The notes under the pieces were generated by a model. The model saw only the letters and a program-made list of their open reading frames with translations, had not been told where the DNA came from and made no database searches. Both the position numbers and the translations under genes were made by a program. A DNA stretch of 64,000 nt from Halomonas litopenaei (GTDB lineage Bacteria > Pseudomonadota > Gammaproteobacteria > Pseudomonadales > Halomonadaceae), in the NCBI RefSeq assembly GCF_017303055.1, contig NZ_JAEKJT010000005.1:1-64000 (forward strand). The letters run 5' to 3'. This document shows, one piece after another, positions 9,730 to 19,509 of the stretch. Every line of letters begins with the position of its first letter. Within the stretch, counting starts at the first letter, position 1.

Positions 9730-9756
9730 TTATCGGCCAAACCGCTTCAGGCTTGA
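9730..9756 (-). promoter_or_regulatory. Sigma-28 (FliA) promoter of flgKL
   Basis: On the minus strand: TCAAGCCT at 9749-9756, an 11-base spacer, GCCGATAA at 9730-9737. The -10 is a perfect match to the enterobacterial FliA consensus and the -35 is close to TAAAGTTT. It sits in the 94-base gap between flgJ and flgK. Confidence 0.85.
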
Positions 9757-9795
9757 GGCCGACAGCACCATTTCGTCCGTTGCCGTGCTGCGGGT

Positions 9796-11019
9796 CTAGA
9801 AGACGCGGGTAGGGTTCGTCGCAATATCCGCCCGTGCCAACCAGTCTCCGCTGTCACTGGCCTGGCTGACGCTTGCCTTGCTATCGCTGGCCTGGCTGCT
9901 GGCCTGGCGGGTGCTCGCGTCAGCGCTGGCCCGCTCGACGGCGGCCACCTGGGTCGCCGCGGGAGCATCACTCAGCGGACCGAAGGTATGCATGACCGCA
10001 ATCAGCTTGGCGGCATAGGCCGGGTCGGTGGCGTAGCCCCCCTGCTGCAGCGCGTGGGCGGCCGCTTCCGCATCGGGGGCCGTGGTCACAGCGGCGTAGC
10101 GCGGGTTGTCGCTGATCAAGCGGGCGTAGTCGGTAAAGGCTTCCTCGAAGGAGCCGTAGACGCGGAAGTCATCGCGAATGCGCAGGCGCTGCCCCTGCTC
10201 CACCTCGTGGGTGGTGATCCGGGTCGTGGGGCCCTCCCAGCGACTACCGGCCTTGATGCCGAACAGGTTGTGGCTGTTGCCGCCGTCGGCGGTGGCGATC
10301 TCATGACGCCCCCACCCGGTTTCCAAGGCCGCCTGCGCCAGAATCAACTCTGCCGGCACGCCTGAGGCCTGACTGGCCGCCTGGGCAGGCGCGGCCAGCT
10401 TGTCGAGGAAGGCCTGGACATGGGCCGGTGTGTCGCGTGCCTCGCGGCCACTGATCTGGGCATCCGCTGCCTGCCGATCCAGCCCCGCGGTAACGGCGCC
10501 CAGTTCATCCAGGAAGCTGGCGGGCATCTCGACCTCATCAGCGGCCGGAGCGTCGCTTCTCAATGCATTGGACAGCGGACGCGGGGTACCGCGCGGTATC
10601 CCGGCGATCAACGCCTCCACCTCCGAGCGCTGTTCTTCGCTGCTTGGCTGGGGCCCGCGCAGCTGCTGCAGCAGCTGATCCGCCAGGCCGATGCCACGGC
10701 TGGCCATGGTCTGCGACCACTGCTGGTCGAGCAAGGACTGGTAATACTGGGTCTGGCGAGATTCAGTCAGGCCGCTGCTGGGCACCGCATCGCGCATGCT
10801 CTTCATCATCATGTTGATGAACATCGCCTCGAACTGGCGCGCCGCTTCAGCGGCGGCAGCCGGATCCTGCTGGCGCGCACTGGTTTTCAGTCGCGACAGT
10901 CCCTGCATGTCCAGCGCGAAGCCCGCTTGCCCCACACTGCCCGTAGCACGGCTGGCGCCTGCCAGCGCAGACCCGGACAGACCCAGCGGAAGGCTCGACG
11001 ACAGATCGGATATGGCCAT
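9796..11019 (-). CDS. flgJ: FlgJ: rod-cap scaffold with muramidase domain
   Basis: 407 residues in two domains. Residues about 30-125 are the rod-binding part (ARQFEAMFINMMMKSMRDAVP). Residues about 205-365 are a glucosaminidase of the FlgJ/GH73 family (LAQAALETGWGRHE, NLFGIKAGSRWEG, DDFRVYGSFEEAFTDYARL), with the likely catalytic Glu in ALETGWG. It opens the peptidoglycan for the growing rod. The C-terminal tail carries small repeats (SQASDS twice). Its start overlaps the flgI stop by one base. Confidence 0.95.
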   Translation of the reverse strand: MAISDLSSSLPLGLSGSALAGASRATGSVGQAGFALDMQGLSRLKTSARQQDPAAAAEAARQFEAMFINMMMKSMRDAVPSSGLTESRQTQYYQSLLDQQWSQTMASRGIGLADQLLQQLRGPQPSSEEQRSEVEALIAGIPRGTPRPLSNALRSDAPAADEVEMPASFLDELGAVTAGLDRQAADAQISGREARDTPAHVQAFLDKLAAPAQAASQASGVPAELILAQAALETGWGRHEIATADGGNSHNLFGIKAGSRWEGPTTRITTHEVEQGQRLRIRDDFRVYGSFEEAFTDYARLISDNPRYAAVTTAPDAEAAAHALQQGGYATDPAYAAKLIAVMHTFGPLSDAPAATQVAAVERASADASTRQASSQASDSKASVSQASDSGDWLARADIATNPTRVF

Positions 11020-12158
11020 CAGATGATCTCCAGCTCCGCTCTGAGTGATCCTGCCGCCTTGAGCGCTTCCAGGATCGACATCAGGTCATTGGGGGTCGCA
11101 CCCAGCGCATTCAGCGCGTCCACCACGTCCAGCAGACTCGCCCCCTCAACGATCTGCAGGGTGCCCTGCTCCTCGTTGATGGTGATATCGGAGTCCGGCA
11201 CGACCGCGGTATTGCCGGTCTCGCTGAAGGGCGTAGGCTGGCTGACGCCAAAGGCGGTATCGATGACGATCGACAGGTTGCCATGGGCCACCGCTGCCCG
11301 CTTCAGGGTCACGCTGCCATTGAGCACGATGGAACCGGTCCGCGAATTCAACACCACCTTGGCTCGGGCCGGCATTGGCGTCAGCTCCACACTCTCGACC
11401 CTGGCCATGAAGTTGACCCGAGAGTTGGCGTTGGTCGGCCCATTCAGCGCGATCACTCCGCCGTTGCGCGCTGACGCCACCGGGTAGTCGAACTCGTCAT
11501 TGATGGCTTGCACCATGCGCTCGGCGGTGCCGAAGTCGGCCTGGTTGAGCTGCAATTCGAGCACCCCGTCGCGGCTGCCCAGCGACAGCGGCACGGTCTG
11601 CTCGACCATCGCACCACCGGCGATGCGACCCGCGGCCTGATGGCTGATCTGCACACTGGAACCGGCGGACTGCGCGCCGGCGCCGTTGATCAGCAGATTG
11701 CCCTGGGCCAGCGCGTAGACGTCTCCATCGGCCCCCTTCAGCGGGGTCATCAGCAGGCTGCCGCCGCGCAGGCTCCGCGCATTACCGATCGACGAGACCA
11801 CCACATCCAGGCGATGTCCCGGCTGAGCAAAGGGCGGCAGATCGGCGGTCACCATCACCGCTGCCACGTTGCGCAACTGCATGTTGGTCCCCGGCGGCAC
11901 CGTGATACCCAGCTGGGACAGCATGTTGTTGAGACTCTGGCCGGTGAACGGCGCCTGCATGGTCTGGTCGCCGGTGCCATCCAGCCCCACCACCAGGCCA
12001 TACCCCACCAGCTGGTTGTCGCGCACACCGGCAAAAGTGGCCAGGTCGCGGACCTGCTCGGCGCGGGCCAGGGACGACCAGGCGCTCAGGCCGATCAGCA
12101 GCACCAGCATCAGACTGCCGAGGGTCAGGATGAAGCGACGGGAAACGGGATGTCTCAT
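11019..12158 (-). CDS. flgI: Flagellar P-ring protein FlgI
   Basis: 379 residues with a Sec signal peptide (residues 1 to about 33, hydrophobic LTLGSLMLVLLIGLSAWSSLARA). The mature start EQVRDLATFAGVRDNQLVGYGLVVGLDGTGDQ and the C-terminal INEEQGTLQIVEGASLLDVVDALNALGATPNDLMSILEALKAAGSL are hallmarks of FlgI. It forms the bushing ring in the peptidoglycan layer around the rod. Ten bases after flgH. Confidence 0.96.
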   Translation of the reverse strand: MRHPVSRRFILTLGSLMLVLLIGLSAWSSLARAEQVRDLATFAGVRDNQLVGYGLVVGLDGTGDQTMQAPFTGQSLNNMLSQLGITVPPGTNMQLRNVAAVMVTADLPPFAQPGHRLDVVVSSIGNARSLRGGSLLMTPLKGADGDVYALAQGNLLINGAGAQSAGSSVQISHQAAGRIAGGAMVEQTVPLSLGSRDGVLELQLNQADFGTAERMVQAINDEFDYPVASARNGGVIALNGPTNANSRVNFMARVESVELTPMPARAKVVLNSRTGSIVLNGSVTLKRAAVAHGNLSIVIDTAFGVSQPTPFSETGNTAVVPDSDITINEEQGTLQIVEGASLLDVVDALNALGATPNDLMSILEALKAAGSLRAELEII

Positions 12159-12168
12159 GATGCCAGGC

Positions 12169-12915
12169 CTAGAAGGGAGAAACGTTCAGGAAGAAGCGCT
12201 GCATCCAGCCCATGTGCTGGGCCTCGTTGATATAGCCATTGCCGACGTACTCGATACGGGCATCGGCCACCGCCGTGGAGGGCACGGTGTTCTGGGTGGT
12301 GATGAAGCGCGGATTGACGACGCCACCGAAGCGAATGAACTCGGTACCCTGGTTGATGGCGATCTGCTTCTCGCCGCGCACTCTCAGGTTGCCGTTGTTC
12401 ATCACTTCGATCACCGATACGGTGATGGTGCCGGTAAAGGAGTTGTTGGCCTGGGAGCCGCCGCCGCCGGCAAAGTCCGAGTCACCGTCGATCTCGAAGC
12501 CATAGTCCAGCAGGTCTTCCAGGCCATCCGGCACCTGGGAGAAGGTCAGGCTGGAGCTGCCATCACGATCAGCGTTGGAGCGAGAGTTCTTGCTGGCGCT
12601 GACCTCTTCATCCAGCACGATGGTCAGGATGTCGCCGACGCTGCGCGGACGACGATCCTCGAACAGCGGCTGGTAGCCCCGTGCCTTCTGGAAGATCGAG
12701 CCGTTGGCCACCGGCAACGGGCGGTCGGGGATCTCGATCTGCTCTTGCTCGCCGACCACCGAGGCATGAGGAATCTGGGCACAGCCCGATAGCGCCAGCA
12801 CGGCCAGCGCCAGGGCCAGCATCACCAGGCGCCGCGCTGGCCCCAGCACCGCATGAGAGCCCCCATCAACGCCAGTACGTGGCTGCCGCAGGGAAGAGTG
12901 AGTGTCAGCGTACAT
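12169..12915 (-). CDS. flgH: Flagellar L-ring lipoprotein FlgH
   Basis: 248 residues, with a lipobox LALSGC about 44 residues in, so an outer-membrane lipoprotein forming the L ring. Family motifs: [50 protein letters not shown] and [17 protein letters not shown] at the end. The chosen ATG has a strong TGGAG site 7 bases upstream but gives a long region before the hydrophobic core; a GTG at 12849 would give 226 residues, nearer the usual length. The function is certain, the start is not. Confidence 0.94.
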   Translation of the reverse strand: MYADTHSSLRQPRTGVDGGSHAVLGPARRLVMLALALAVLALSGCAQIPHASVVGEQEQIEIPDRPLPVANGSIFQKARGYQPLFEDRRPRSVGDILTIVLDEEVSASKNSRSNADRDGSSSLTFSQVPDGLEDLLDYGFEIDGDSDFAGGGGSQANNSFTGTITVSVIEVMNNGNLRVRGEKQIAINQGTEFIRFGGVVNPRFITTQNTVPSTAVADARIEYVGNGYINEAQHMGWMQRFFLNVSPF

Positions 12916-12996
12916 GGCCGGCTCCAGCGCTATCAGGGACGTGATTCAGGGTGTCAGCACGTCGATGGTCAGGGGCGTGTCAGTGACAGGCCGAGA

Positions 12997-13779
12997 TCAC
13001 AGCTGCGCCAGGCGCGCCAGCATTTCGTCGCTGGTCTGCACCGCCTTGGAATTGATCTCGTAGGCGCGCTGGGTCTCGATCATGCTGACCATCTCTTCCA
13101 CCACGTTGACGTTGGACGTCTCGACGTAGCCCTGCAGCAAGCGACCGGCACCGTTCATGCCAGGCATCAGCTCATTGCGCGGCCCCGAGGAGCTGGTCTC
13201 CACGTACAGGTTGCCGCCGATGGACTGAAGCCCAGTGGCGTTGACGAAGGTCGAGATGGTGATCTGGCCGACCTCGTCGGACTCACTGGTGCCGGGCTGG
13301 GTCACCGAGACGATGCCGTCCTCGCCGATGTCCACGGACAGGGCGTTGTCAGGAATGATGATGGCCGGCTCCAGCGGATAGCCATTGGCGGTCACCATCT
13401 GGCCGTTCTCGTCGAGCTGGAAGCTGCCGTCGCGGGTAAAGGCGGTGGTGCCATCAGGCATCAGTACCTGAAAGAATCCCTTGCCGTTGATCGCCAGGTC
13501 CCGGGAGTTCTCGGTCGACTCCAGGCCACCCTGGGTATGCAGCCGTTCGGTGGCTACCGGGCGCACACCGGAACCGATCTGCATGCCGGACGGCAGGCGA
13601 TCCTGGACGTTGTTCTGGGCCCCCGGCTGACGCATGTTCTGGTACAGCAGGTCCTCGAACACGGCGCGGGACTGCTTGAACCCATTGGTCGAGACGTTGG
13701 CCAGGTTGTTGGAAATCACGTCCAGCTGGACCTGCTGCGATTCCAGTCCGGTCTTGGCCGTCCAAAGCGACTTGATCAT
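12997..13779 (-). CDS. flgG: Distal rod protein FlgG
   Basis: 260 residues, the normal length. N-terminus [47 protein letters not shown] and C-terminus [36 protein letters not shown] are typical of FlgG. The protein builds the distal rod that passes through the P and L rings. It lies between flgF (60-base gap) and flgH (about 80 bases). Confidence 0.96.
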   Translation of the reverse strand: MIKSLWTAKTGLESQQVQLDVISNNLANVSTNGFKQSRAVFEDLLYQNMRQPGAQNNVQDRLPSGMQIGSGVRPVATERLHTQGGLESTENSRDLAINGKGFFQVLMPDGTTAFTRDGSFQLDENGQMVTANGYPLEPAIIIPDNALSVDIGEDGIVSVTQPGTSESDEVGQITISTFVNATGLQSIGGNLYVETSSSGPRNELMPGMNGAGRLLQGYVETSNVNVVEEMVSMIETQRAYEINSKAVQTSDEMLARLAQL

Positions 13780-13839
13780 GGTGCTTCTCTCCTCGTGCCG
13801 GGCCTTGCCAGCGCCGGCCTGTATTCAGGGGCCGTGGTA

Positions 13840-14595
13840 TCAGCCGTTCAGCGACAGCAGGCCGTTGGCTTTCTGAGCGTTTTCGTCAGCGCTCGAGATC
13901 ATCTTGGTCTGCAGCTCATAGCGGCGCGCCACATCGATCATCGAGACCATGGCCTCCACCGGATTGACGTTGCTGCCTTCCAGGGCTCCGCTGACCACCG
14001 TGACCTGCTCCGCCGCCGGCAGCTCAGCTGGCTGGCCGTTGGCGCCCGTCGCACGGAACAGTCCGTCTGCGCCACGCTCCAGCTCGCCAGGCTCGGGAGC
14101 GACCAGCTTGAGTCGACCCACTTCCGCCAGGGCGTCCGGGTCCTGGCCCATGCCGATGGCGCTCAGGGTGCCGTCGGCGCCGACAAACAGCTCGGCCTCC
14201 AGCGGGATCTGAATCGGGCCGCCCTCGCCGATCACCGGACGCCCCATCGACGTCAGCAGGCCATTGGCATCGACCTGCAGGTCTCCCCGACGGGTGTAGG
14301 CCTCGCCGCCATCGTCGCCCTGCACGGCCAGAAAGCCGTCACCGTCGATGGCCAGGTCCAGGGTGCGCCCTGTGCGGGTAATCGCGCCTGGCGTGAAGTC
14401 GGTGCCTGGCGTGGTGGCGGCGGTAGAGACCCGAGTGTCCAGACGCGCTTCGCCTTCCACCGGCACCGCGCGCATGGCATGCAGCTGGGCCCGAAAACCG
14501 GAGGTGGAGGCGTTGGCCAGGTTGTGGCTGACCACCGACTGCTGTTCCATGGTCTGGCGGGCGCCACTCATGGCGGTGTAGAGCATGCGATCCAT
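13840..14595 (-). CDS. flgF: Proximal rod protein FlgF
   Basis: 251 residues. MDRMLYTAMSGARQTMEQQSVVSHNLANASTSGFRAQLHAMRAVPVEGE and the C-terminal NPVEAMVSMIDVARRYELQTKMI identify FlgF, a rod protein with the shared rod/hook fold. It sits in the standard order between flgE and flgG, about 60 bases after flgE. Confidence 0.95.
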   Translation of the reverse strand: MDRMLYTAMSGARQTMEQQSVVSHNLANASTSGFRAQLHAMRAVPVEGEARLDTRVSTAATTPGTDFTPGAITRTGRTLDLAIDGDGFLAVQGDDGGEAYTRRGDLQVDANGLLTSMGRPVIGEGGPIQIPLEAELFVGADGTLSAIGMGQDPDALAEVGRLKLVAPEPGELERGADGLFRATGANGQPAELPAAEQVTVVSGALEGSNVNPVEAMVSMIDVARRYELQTKMISSADENAQKANGLLSLNG

Positions 14596-14657
14596 CGGCT
14601 ATCCCTCTGGGGCGTCTGGGCGGCCACTGCCTGCGGCAGCGGCCGGGGCGGTCATCA

Positions 14658-15911
14658 TCAGCGCAGGTTGATGGCGGTCTGCAGCACTTCGTCCTGGGTC
14701 TTGATAGTCTGGGAGTTGGCCTGATACGCCCGCTGGGTGACGATCATGCTGACCAGCTCCTTGGCCATGTCGACGTTGGACGTTTCGATGGCGCCGGACT
14801 GGATGCCACCCAGCAGGCCGGTGCCCGGTGCGCCTACCAGCTCCTGGCCAGAGGCGTCCGTCGCCGCCCAGGTGTTGTCACCGGCAGGGGACAGGCCTTC
14901 CGGATTACGGAAGTTGGCCAGGGCGATCTGACCGGCCGGACGGGTCTGCTCGTTGGAATAGCTGCGCACCACGGTGCCGTCGTCCTGGATGCTGATACCG
15001 ACCAGGGCGCCGGAGGTATAGCCGTTCTGATTCAGTGCCGTGGTGCTGGCGCTGTTACCGAACTGGGTGGAGCCGGAGATATCGAAGGTCAGGTCCATGT
15101 CCGTGGCGGCGCCGTCGAAGTAGTCGGCGGAGGCAAAGGACATCGCAAACTGACCGTTGGCCGGCGCGGTCAGCTGACCATTTTCATCGAATTCCATAGC
15201 CATGGTCTGGGGGGCACTGGGCGTCGCCCCATCCATCAGCACCTTGCCGTCCATCGCCATGGTGCCCGTCCAGGTATTCGGCCCGGTCTTCTCGTAGTAG
15301 ACCGTCACGTTGCGCGGGTTGCCGAGGGAGTCGTAGGCGGTGAAGTTGTTGGAGTAGTGATAATCCACCTGCACGTTGGTGGCGCCACCAGACCCGGCCA
15401 GAGTCACGCTGTTGGTGTCGACGCCCACTTCCTTGCGCGAGTCCAGATTGAAGGTGGTGGCCACCTCGGTGGTGGCGCTGGCCGGCATCTCATCGGCCTC
15501 GATCTGCAGCACTTCGGGCTGACCGCCGACCTGCACCTGACCGGCAGCGTTGACGCCGTAGCCCATGATGCGGGCGCCCTGGGCGTTTTGCAGGTAACCA
15601 TCCGGGGTCATCGTCAGCTGGCCATTGCGGCTGTACACCACCTGGCCGTTCTGCTCCATGCGAAAGAAGCCATCGCCGCTGATGCCCAGGTCCAGGGGAC
15701 GATTGGTGGATTCCAGGTTGCCGCCGCTGAAGTCCTGCAGCACCGTGGAGACCTTGGTGCCCAGGCCGATCTGGGAATTGGCGAAGACGTCGGCGAACTG
15801 GGCGCTGCCGCTCTTGTAGCCCACGGTCTGCGAGTTGGCGATGTTGTTGCCCAGCACATCCAGGCTGTCGGCGGCGGCATTCAGGCCGCTAAGCGCTTGT
15901 GAAAAGCCCAT
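14658..15911 (-). CDS. flgE: Flagellar hook protein FlgE
   Basis: 417 residues. N-terminus MGFSQALSGLNAAADSLDVLGNNIANSQTVGYKSGSAQFADVFA and C-terminus SNVDMAKELVSMIVTQRAYQANSQTIKTQDEVLQTAINLR mark the hook subunit, whose middle domains are longer than those of rod proteins. About 120 bases without a gene separate it from flgD, the hook cap. Confidence 0.96.
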   Translation of the reverse strand: MGFSQALSGLNAAADSLDVLGNNIANSQTVGYKSGSAQFADVFANSQIGLGTKVSTVLQDFSGGNLESTNRPLDLGISGDGFFRMEQNGQVVYSRNGQLTMTPDGYLQNAQGARIMGYGVNAAGQVQVGGQPEVLQIEADEMPASATTEVATTFNLDSRKEVGVDTNSVTLAGSGGATNVQVDYHYSNNFTAYDSLGNPRNVTVYYEKTGPNTWTGTMAMDGKVLMDGATPSAPQTMAMEFDENGQLTAPANGQFAMSFASADYFDGAATDMDLTFDISGSTQFGNSASTTALNQNGYTSGALVGISIQDDGTVVRSYSNEQTRPAGQIALANFRNPEGLSPAGDNTWAATDASGQELVGAPGTGLLGGIQSGAIETSNVDMAKELVSMIVTQRAYQANSQTIKTQDEVLQTAINLR

Positions 15912-16031
15912 GTCACACTCCTTAGATAGTTCCCTGCGTCGATGACTCGACGATCATGTTCTCGACCTTCAGCGGCGCACGGCAGCCTCATCGGCACAGC
16001 CTGGACGTCGCCAGCGACCTCTCGACTCGCC

Positions 16032-16727
16032 CTACAGAATCTGGCGAATATCATTGAGCGCCACCTGGCCGTAGACCGCGCCAAGGTCGAGCATGACCTG
16101 GCCGCTGTCCGTGGCCGGGGACACACCCCCCACCTGGGCATAGTTCAAGGCGGTGACCGACAGCGCCTCACCCTCGACACCGGTGGCATCGATGCTGACG
16201 CGATAGGCACCTTCAGGGGCGGCCACACCCTCCGCGGTCATGCCATCCCACTGGAATGACTCGCTCCCCGCCGACGCCGGGCCCAGGTTGTAGCTGTTGA
16301 TGACTTCGCCGGACTCGTTGGTGATGGTCACCTTGACCTCGGCCGCGGGGCTATCCAGCTCGACACCAAAGGGCGTGGAGACCGGAGTGCCATCGTCGTT
16401 GTGGGCCATGACGATGCGATCTCCGGGCACCAGCACGCCCTTTCCGATCAGCGAGGTCGCCTGCAGCGCCTGGCCGGCATTGATCTGGCCAGTGATCGAC
16501 GACATGGTCTCGTTGAGATCCTCGATGCCGGATACGGTATTGATCTGAGCCAACTGCGAGGTCATCTCGCTGTTGTCCATGGGGTTGAGTGGATCCTGGT
16601 TCTGCAGCTGCGTCACCAGCATCGTCATGAAGTTGTCGCCGAGCTCATCGGAGGCCTGCTTGGAGCTGGCCTGAGCAGTCGCGGCATTGACGGCGTTATA
16701 GACGCTGGGATCAATGGTAGTGGCCAT
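16032..16727 (-). CDS. flgD: Hook-cap protein FlgD
   Basis: 231 residues. The N-terminal motif DELGDNFMTMLVTQLQNQDPLNPMDNSEMTSQLAQINTVSGIEDLN is diagnostic, and the C-terminal half has the FlgD Ig/tudor-like part (FQWDGMTAEGVAAPEGAYRVSI). It acts as the scaffold for hook assembly and is then replaced by FlgK. It follows flgC by four bases. Confidence 0.95.
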   Translation of the reverse strand: MATTIDPSVYNAVNAATAQASSKQASDELGDNFMTMLVTQLQNQDPLNPMDNSEMTSQLAQINTVSGIEDLNETMSSITGQINAGQALQATSLIGKGVLVPGDRIVMAHNDDGTPVSTPFGVELDSPAAEVKVTITNESGEVINSYNLGPASAGSESFQWDGMTAEGVAAPEGAYRVSIDATGVEGEALSVTALNYAQVGGVSPATDSGQVMLDLGAVYGQVALNDIRQIL

Positions 16728-16731
16728 CGGC

Positions 16732-17136
16732 TCAGCCCTCGCCCAGGGTCAGCGTCTTGAGCATCAGCTGCTTGCTGGTGTTCATGACCTCGACGTTGGC
16801 TTGATAGGAGCGGGAGGCGGAGATCATGTTGACCATCTCGCCCACCGGGTCGACGTTGGGCATCGACACGTAGCCGGCATCGTCCGCCAGCGGGTGCTCG
16901 GGGCGGTACTCCTGACGCAGCGGAGAGGGATCCTCGACCACCTCGCGCACCGCCACACCGCCGATGCCGTCGCTGGCGGCGCGCGATTCAAACACCGCCT
17001 GGCGCGCCCGGTAGGCCTCGCCGTCGGGGCCGGCCACGCTGTCGGCGTTGGCCATATTGCTGGCGGTGACGTTCATGCGCTGAGCCTGGGCGGTCATCGC
17101 CGAGGCGGAAATATCAAAGATCGAGAACATCGACAT
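16732..17136 (-). CDS. flgC: Proximal rod protein FlgC
   Basis: 134 residues, the usual size. [46 protein letters not shown] and the C-terminal [31 protein letters not shown] are typical of FlgC. Forms the inner rod with FlgB and FlgF. Second gene of the flgB operon. Confidence 0.95.
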   Translation of the reverse strand: MSMFSIFDISASAMTAQAQRMNVTASNMANADSVAGPDGEAYRARQAVFESRAASDGIGGVAVREVVEDPSPLRQEYRPEHPLADDAGYVSMPNVDPVGEMVNMISASRSYQANVEVMNTSKQLMLKTLTLGEG

Positions 17137-17175
17137 GGAGCGCTCTCCCTGCGTGGAATAAATGGTGGCCTGGGC

Positions 17176-17592
17176 TTATTGCTCTGGCTGCATGGCCTGC
17201 TTGAGGCCCTGGATGCGGCTGTTGAGGATGGTCAGCGCAGCCTGATAGCGCACCGAGTTGTCGGTAAACGCCGCCCGCTCACGATCCATGTCCACGGTGT
17301 TGCCATCGAGGCTTGCCTGTTCCGGCACGCGATACTTGAGTTCACTGCCGCCCAGGGACAGCGCGCTGCCGTGCCCCGACAGGTGATGGCCAGAGGTCCG
17401 CGACAGCGCCAGCCCCGGCTGGGACATGCCGCGGGTAGCGGATTCCAGCGCCTGGGCGAAATCCATGTCGCGGGCCTTGTAGCCAGGGGTATCCGCATTG
17501 GCGATATTGCTGGCCAGCACCTTCTGGCGCTCCTGTCGCAGCGACAAGGCCTGCTGATGAAAGGCCAGAGAGGCTTCGAGCTGATCGATCAT
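17176..17592 (-). CDS. flgB: Proximal rod protein FlgB
   Basis: 138 residues from the ATG at 17592; an upstream in-frame ATG at 17709 would add 39 residues unlike any FlgB. SLRQERQKVLASNIANADTPGYKARDMDFAQAL and TVDMDRERAAFTDNSVRYQAALTILNSRIQGLKQAM are family signatures. First gene of the minus-strand rod-hook operon, divergent from flgA. Confidence 0.94.
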   Translation of the reverse strand: MIDQLEASLAFHQQALSLRQERQKVLASNIANADTPGYKARDMDFAQALESATRGMSQPGLALSRTSGHHLSGHGSALSLGGSELKYRVPEQASLDGNTVDMDRERAAFTDNSVRYQAALTILNSRIQGLKQAMQPEQ

Positions 17593-17784
17593 CCCAGTGC
17601 GCTCCGTAGGCAGGGAACAAAGACAAAGGTTTCGACGATGAAGAATACCCAGCCCGGTGTCAGCACAAAGCCGTGAACAGCCGTCATAAGCGTGCCCATT
17701 TCGATCCATACCGGCGCCGCGCCAAGGCTAGACTGGTGTGCCATACGCCATCCCAGGCCATGTTCTCGGCGACAGGTACCCGCC

Positions 17785-18564
17785 ATGCCACAGCGCTCGC
17801 AGCGCCTAGACACCCTTTCCTTGCTGGACCCGCAGCGACGCTCAAGCCTTGCGCCGCTGGCACGGCTGCTGCTGGTCATTTTCCTGCTGGCCACTTCCCT
17901 GCTGACCATTGCCTGCACAGCACAGGCCGCGGATGAACCGCAGCACACCGCGTTGCTTGATCGGGTCGAGGGGTTTCTGTTCGAACAGGCGCTGACCGAC
18001 GGCGCCTCACCACAAGACCTGCAGATCGAGGTCTTTGCACCGGCGGCAGACCTGACGGACTGCCAGGCAGCAGAGCCCTTTCTGCCTCGCGCTGGTACGC
18101 GCCTGGCCGGACGTGTCTCGGTCGGGCTGCGCTGCGCCGGGGAGACGCACCGCACGCGCTATCTGCAGGCTGACATCACCCGCATGGGCTGGCAGCTGGT
18201 GGCGGCTCGCGACATTGCTCCCGGGGAACGTCTGAGCGACGACATGCTGAGCCGTGAACGGGTCGACCTGGCCCGGCTGTCCTCCCAGGCATTGAGCGAC
18301 CCTGCCAGCGCCATCGGTCAGGTCGCCCGGCGCGGCATCCGACAGGGGCAGGCCCTGGCCAGCCACCAGCTCAGCGCTCCGAAACTCGTCAGACGAGGCG
18401 AACAGGTCGCGGTGGAAGCCAGCGGACGCGGCTTTCGCATTAGCCGCCAGGGCGAGGCTCTGGAGGCAGGAGGAATGGGGGACAGGGTGCGCGTCAGGGT
18501 GGATCGGCGCCAGGTGCTCGTGGCCAGGGTGGTCGATCGCGGGCGCTTGGCCGTGGCCTTCTAG
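17785..18564 (+). CDS. flgA: P-ring assembly chaperone FlgA
   Basis: 259 residues from the ATG at 17785. A hydrophobic segment ending in TAQAADEP (about residues 30-52) is the signal peptide, so the protein is periplasmic. The C-terminal half is the SAF domain of FlgA (LVAARDIAPGERLSDDMLSRERVDL, RRGIRQGQALASHQLSAP, VEASGRGFRISRQGEALEAGGMGDRVRVR). FlgA helps FlgI subunits form the P ring. Transcribed away from flgB, the arrangement seen in E. coli. Confidence 0.92.
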   Translation: MPQRSQRLDTLSLLDPQRRSSLAPLARLLLVIFLLATSLLTIACTAQAADEPQHTALLDRVEGFLFEQALTDGASPQDLQIEVFAPAADLTDCQAAEPFLPRAGTRLAGRVSVGLRCAGETHRTRYLQADITRMGWQLVAARDIAPGERLSDDMLSRERVDLARLSSQALSDPASAIGQVARRGIRQGQALASHQLSAPKLVRRGEQVAVEASGRGFRISRQGEALEAGGMGDRVRVRVDRRQVLVARVVDRGRLAVAF

Positions 18565-18619
18565 CCGCTTACCTTCATGCTTGCAGCGCCCACCACTGGT
18601 CATCCAGACCCTGCTGGCC

Positions 18620-18646
18620 TAAAGTTTGGCGCAGCGCTGCCGATAC
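18620..18646 (+). promoter_or_regulatory. Sigma-28 (FliA) promoter of flgMN
   Basis: TAAAGTTT at 18620-18627, an 11-base spacer, GCCGATAC at 18639-18646. The -35 is a perfect match to the consensus and the -10 differs at the last base. It stands 64 bases before the flgM ATG. A FliA promoter in front of its own anti-sigma gene gives a feedback loop, as known in Salmonella. Confidence 0.88.
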
Positions 18647-18710
18647 CCTTTCTAGTTACCGAGTCAGGCACGTCAGCCGCGCCTGCTTCTAGCGCCAATC
18701 TTGTGAGGCC

Positions 18711-19019
18711 ATGCCCGTGAAAATCGATTCGCAACAGCCGCTGACCCGTCCCGCCCAGAGCGAAGGGCCTCAGCAGAGCGAAAAACCGACGCCCGCTGGC
18801 ACCTCGTCATCGGCGGAAGCCGGCGCCCAGACCCACCTCAGCCGTCCGGCGGCCGATGCCAGCCAGGACATCGACATGGCACGGGTAGAAGAGATTCGCG
18901 ACGCCATTCGTGAAGGTCGCCTGGAGATCAATCCGGAGCGGATCGCCGACGGGCTGATCGACAGTATTCGCAGCATGCTGGACGAGCCGGCGGCCGGCAA
19001 CGGACGCGATCCGTCATGA
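18711..19019 (+). CDS. flgM: Anti-sigma-28 factor FlgM
   Basis: 102 residues. The N-terminal half is low-complexity and probably unfolded; the C-terminal half has the FlgM sigma-binding region (DIDMARVEEIRDAIREGRLEINPERIADGLIDSIRSML). FlgM binds FliA until the hook-basal body is complete and is then exported. It overlaps flgN by four bases (ATGA). Confidence 0.93.
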   Translation: MPVKIDSQQPLTRPAQSEGPQQSEKPTPAGTSSSAEAGAQTHLSRPAADASQDIDMARVEEIRDAIREGRLEINPERIADGLIDSIRSMLDEPAAGNGRDPS

Positions 19020-19465
19020 GCCTCACCCGCCTGCTGGATCAGCAACACATCCGCCTGAGCGATCTGCTGGGACTGCTGCAGCAGGAGCAGGAGTGCCTGG
19101 TGCAAGGCCAGGTCGACACCGAGGCCCTGGTAGGCTTGGCCACACGCAAGTCGGAGATTCAGCAGCAACTTGCCGAGACCGAGGCGCGACGTCGCCAGGT
19201 GCAGTGCCGCCTGGGCTACGCCGACGACCGCGAGGGAGCGCGCCAGGCCGCCATGGATGCAGGTTGTATCGCGCAGTGGGACTCCACCATGGCGATGGCC
19301 AGGGACGTCTCCCGCGCCAACCTGCGCTGCGGCGAATTGCTCGGCCTGCGTATGCAGCACAACCAACAGATGCTCGACGAGATTCACCGCATCGCCAACG
19401 CCAGCGTCTATCGGCCAGACGGGCGTACCCGCCTGCAACCCTCGCGCCTGAACGTCTCGGCCTGA
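19016..19465 (+). CDS. flgN: FlgN, export chaperone for FlgK and FlgL
   Basis: 149 residues, predicted mostly helical, with QQEQECLVQGQVDTEALVGLATRKSEIQQQLAETEARRRQ, the FlgN-family coiled-coil pattern. FlgN chaperones carry the junction proteins to the export gate. The stop of flgM overlaps its start. Sequence conservation in this family is weak, so position after flgM adds much of the certainty. Confidence 0.88.
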   Translation: MSLTRLLDQQHIRLSDLLGLLQQEQECLVQGQVDTEALVGLATRKSEIQQQLAETEARRRQVQCRLGYADDREGARQAAMDAGCIAQWDSTMAMARDVSRANLRCGELLGLRMQHNQQMLDEIHRIANASVYRPDGRTRLQPSRLNVSA

Positions 19466-19509
19466 ACCGCGGCAACCCTCAGCCAGCCACTGCGGTTTTC
19501 CACACGTCA

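Noticed and set aside
12853..14724. Long plus-strand open frame (623 codons)
   Set aside because: Lies antisense to flgE, flgF, flgG and flgH, all with clear families; the His/Gly/Leu/Ala-rich translation is typical of a reverse frame in GC-rich DNA.
17593..17784. FlhDC box between flgB and flgA
   Set aside because: Expected from biology, but I could not pick out a pair of half-sites with confidence.
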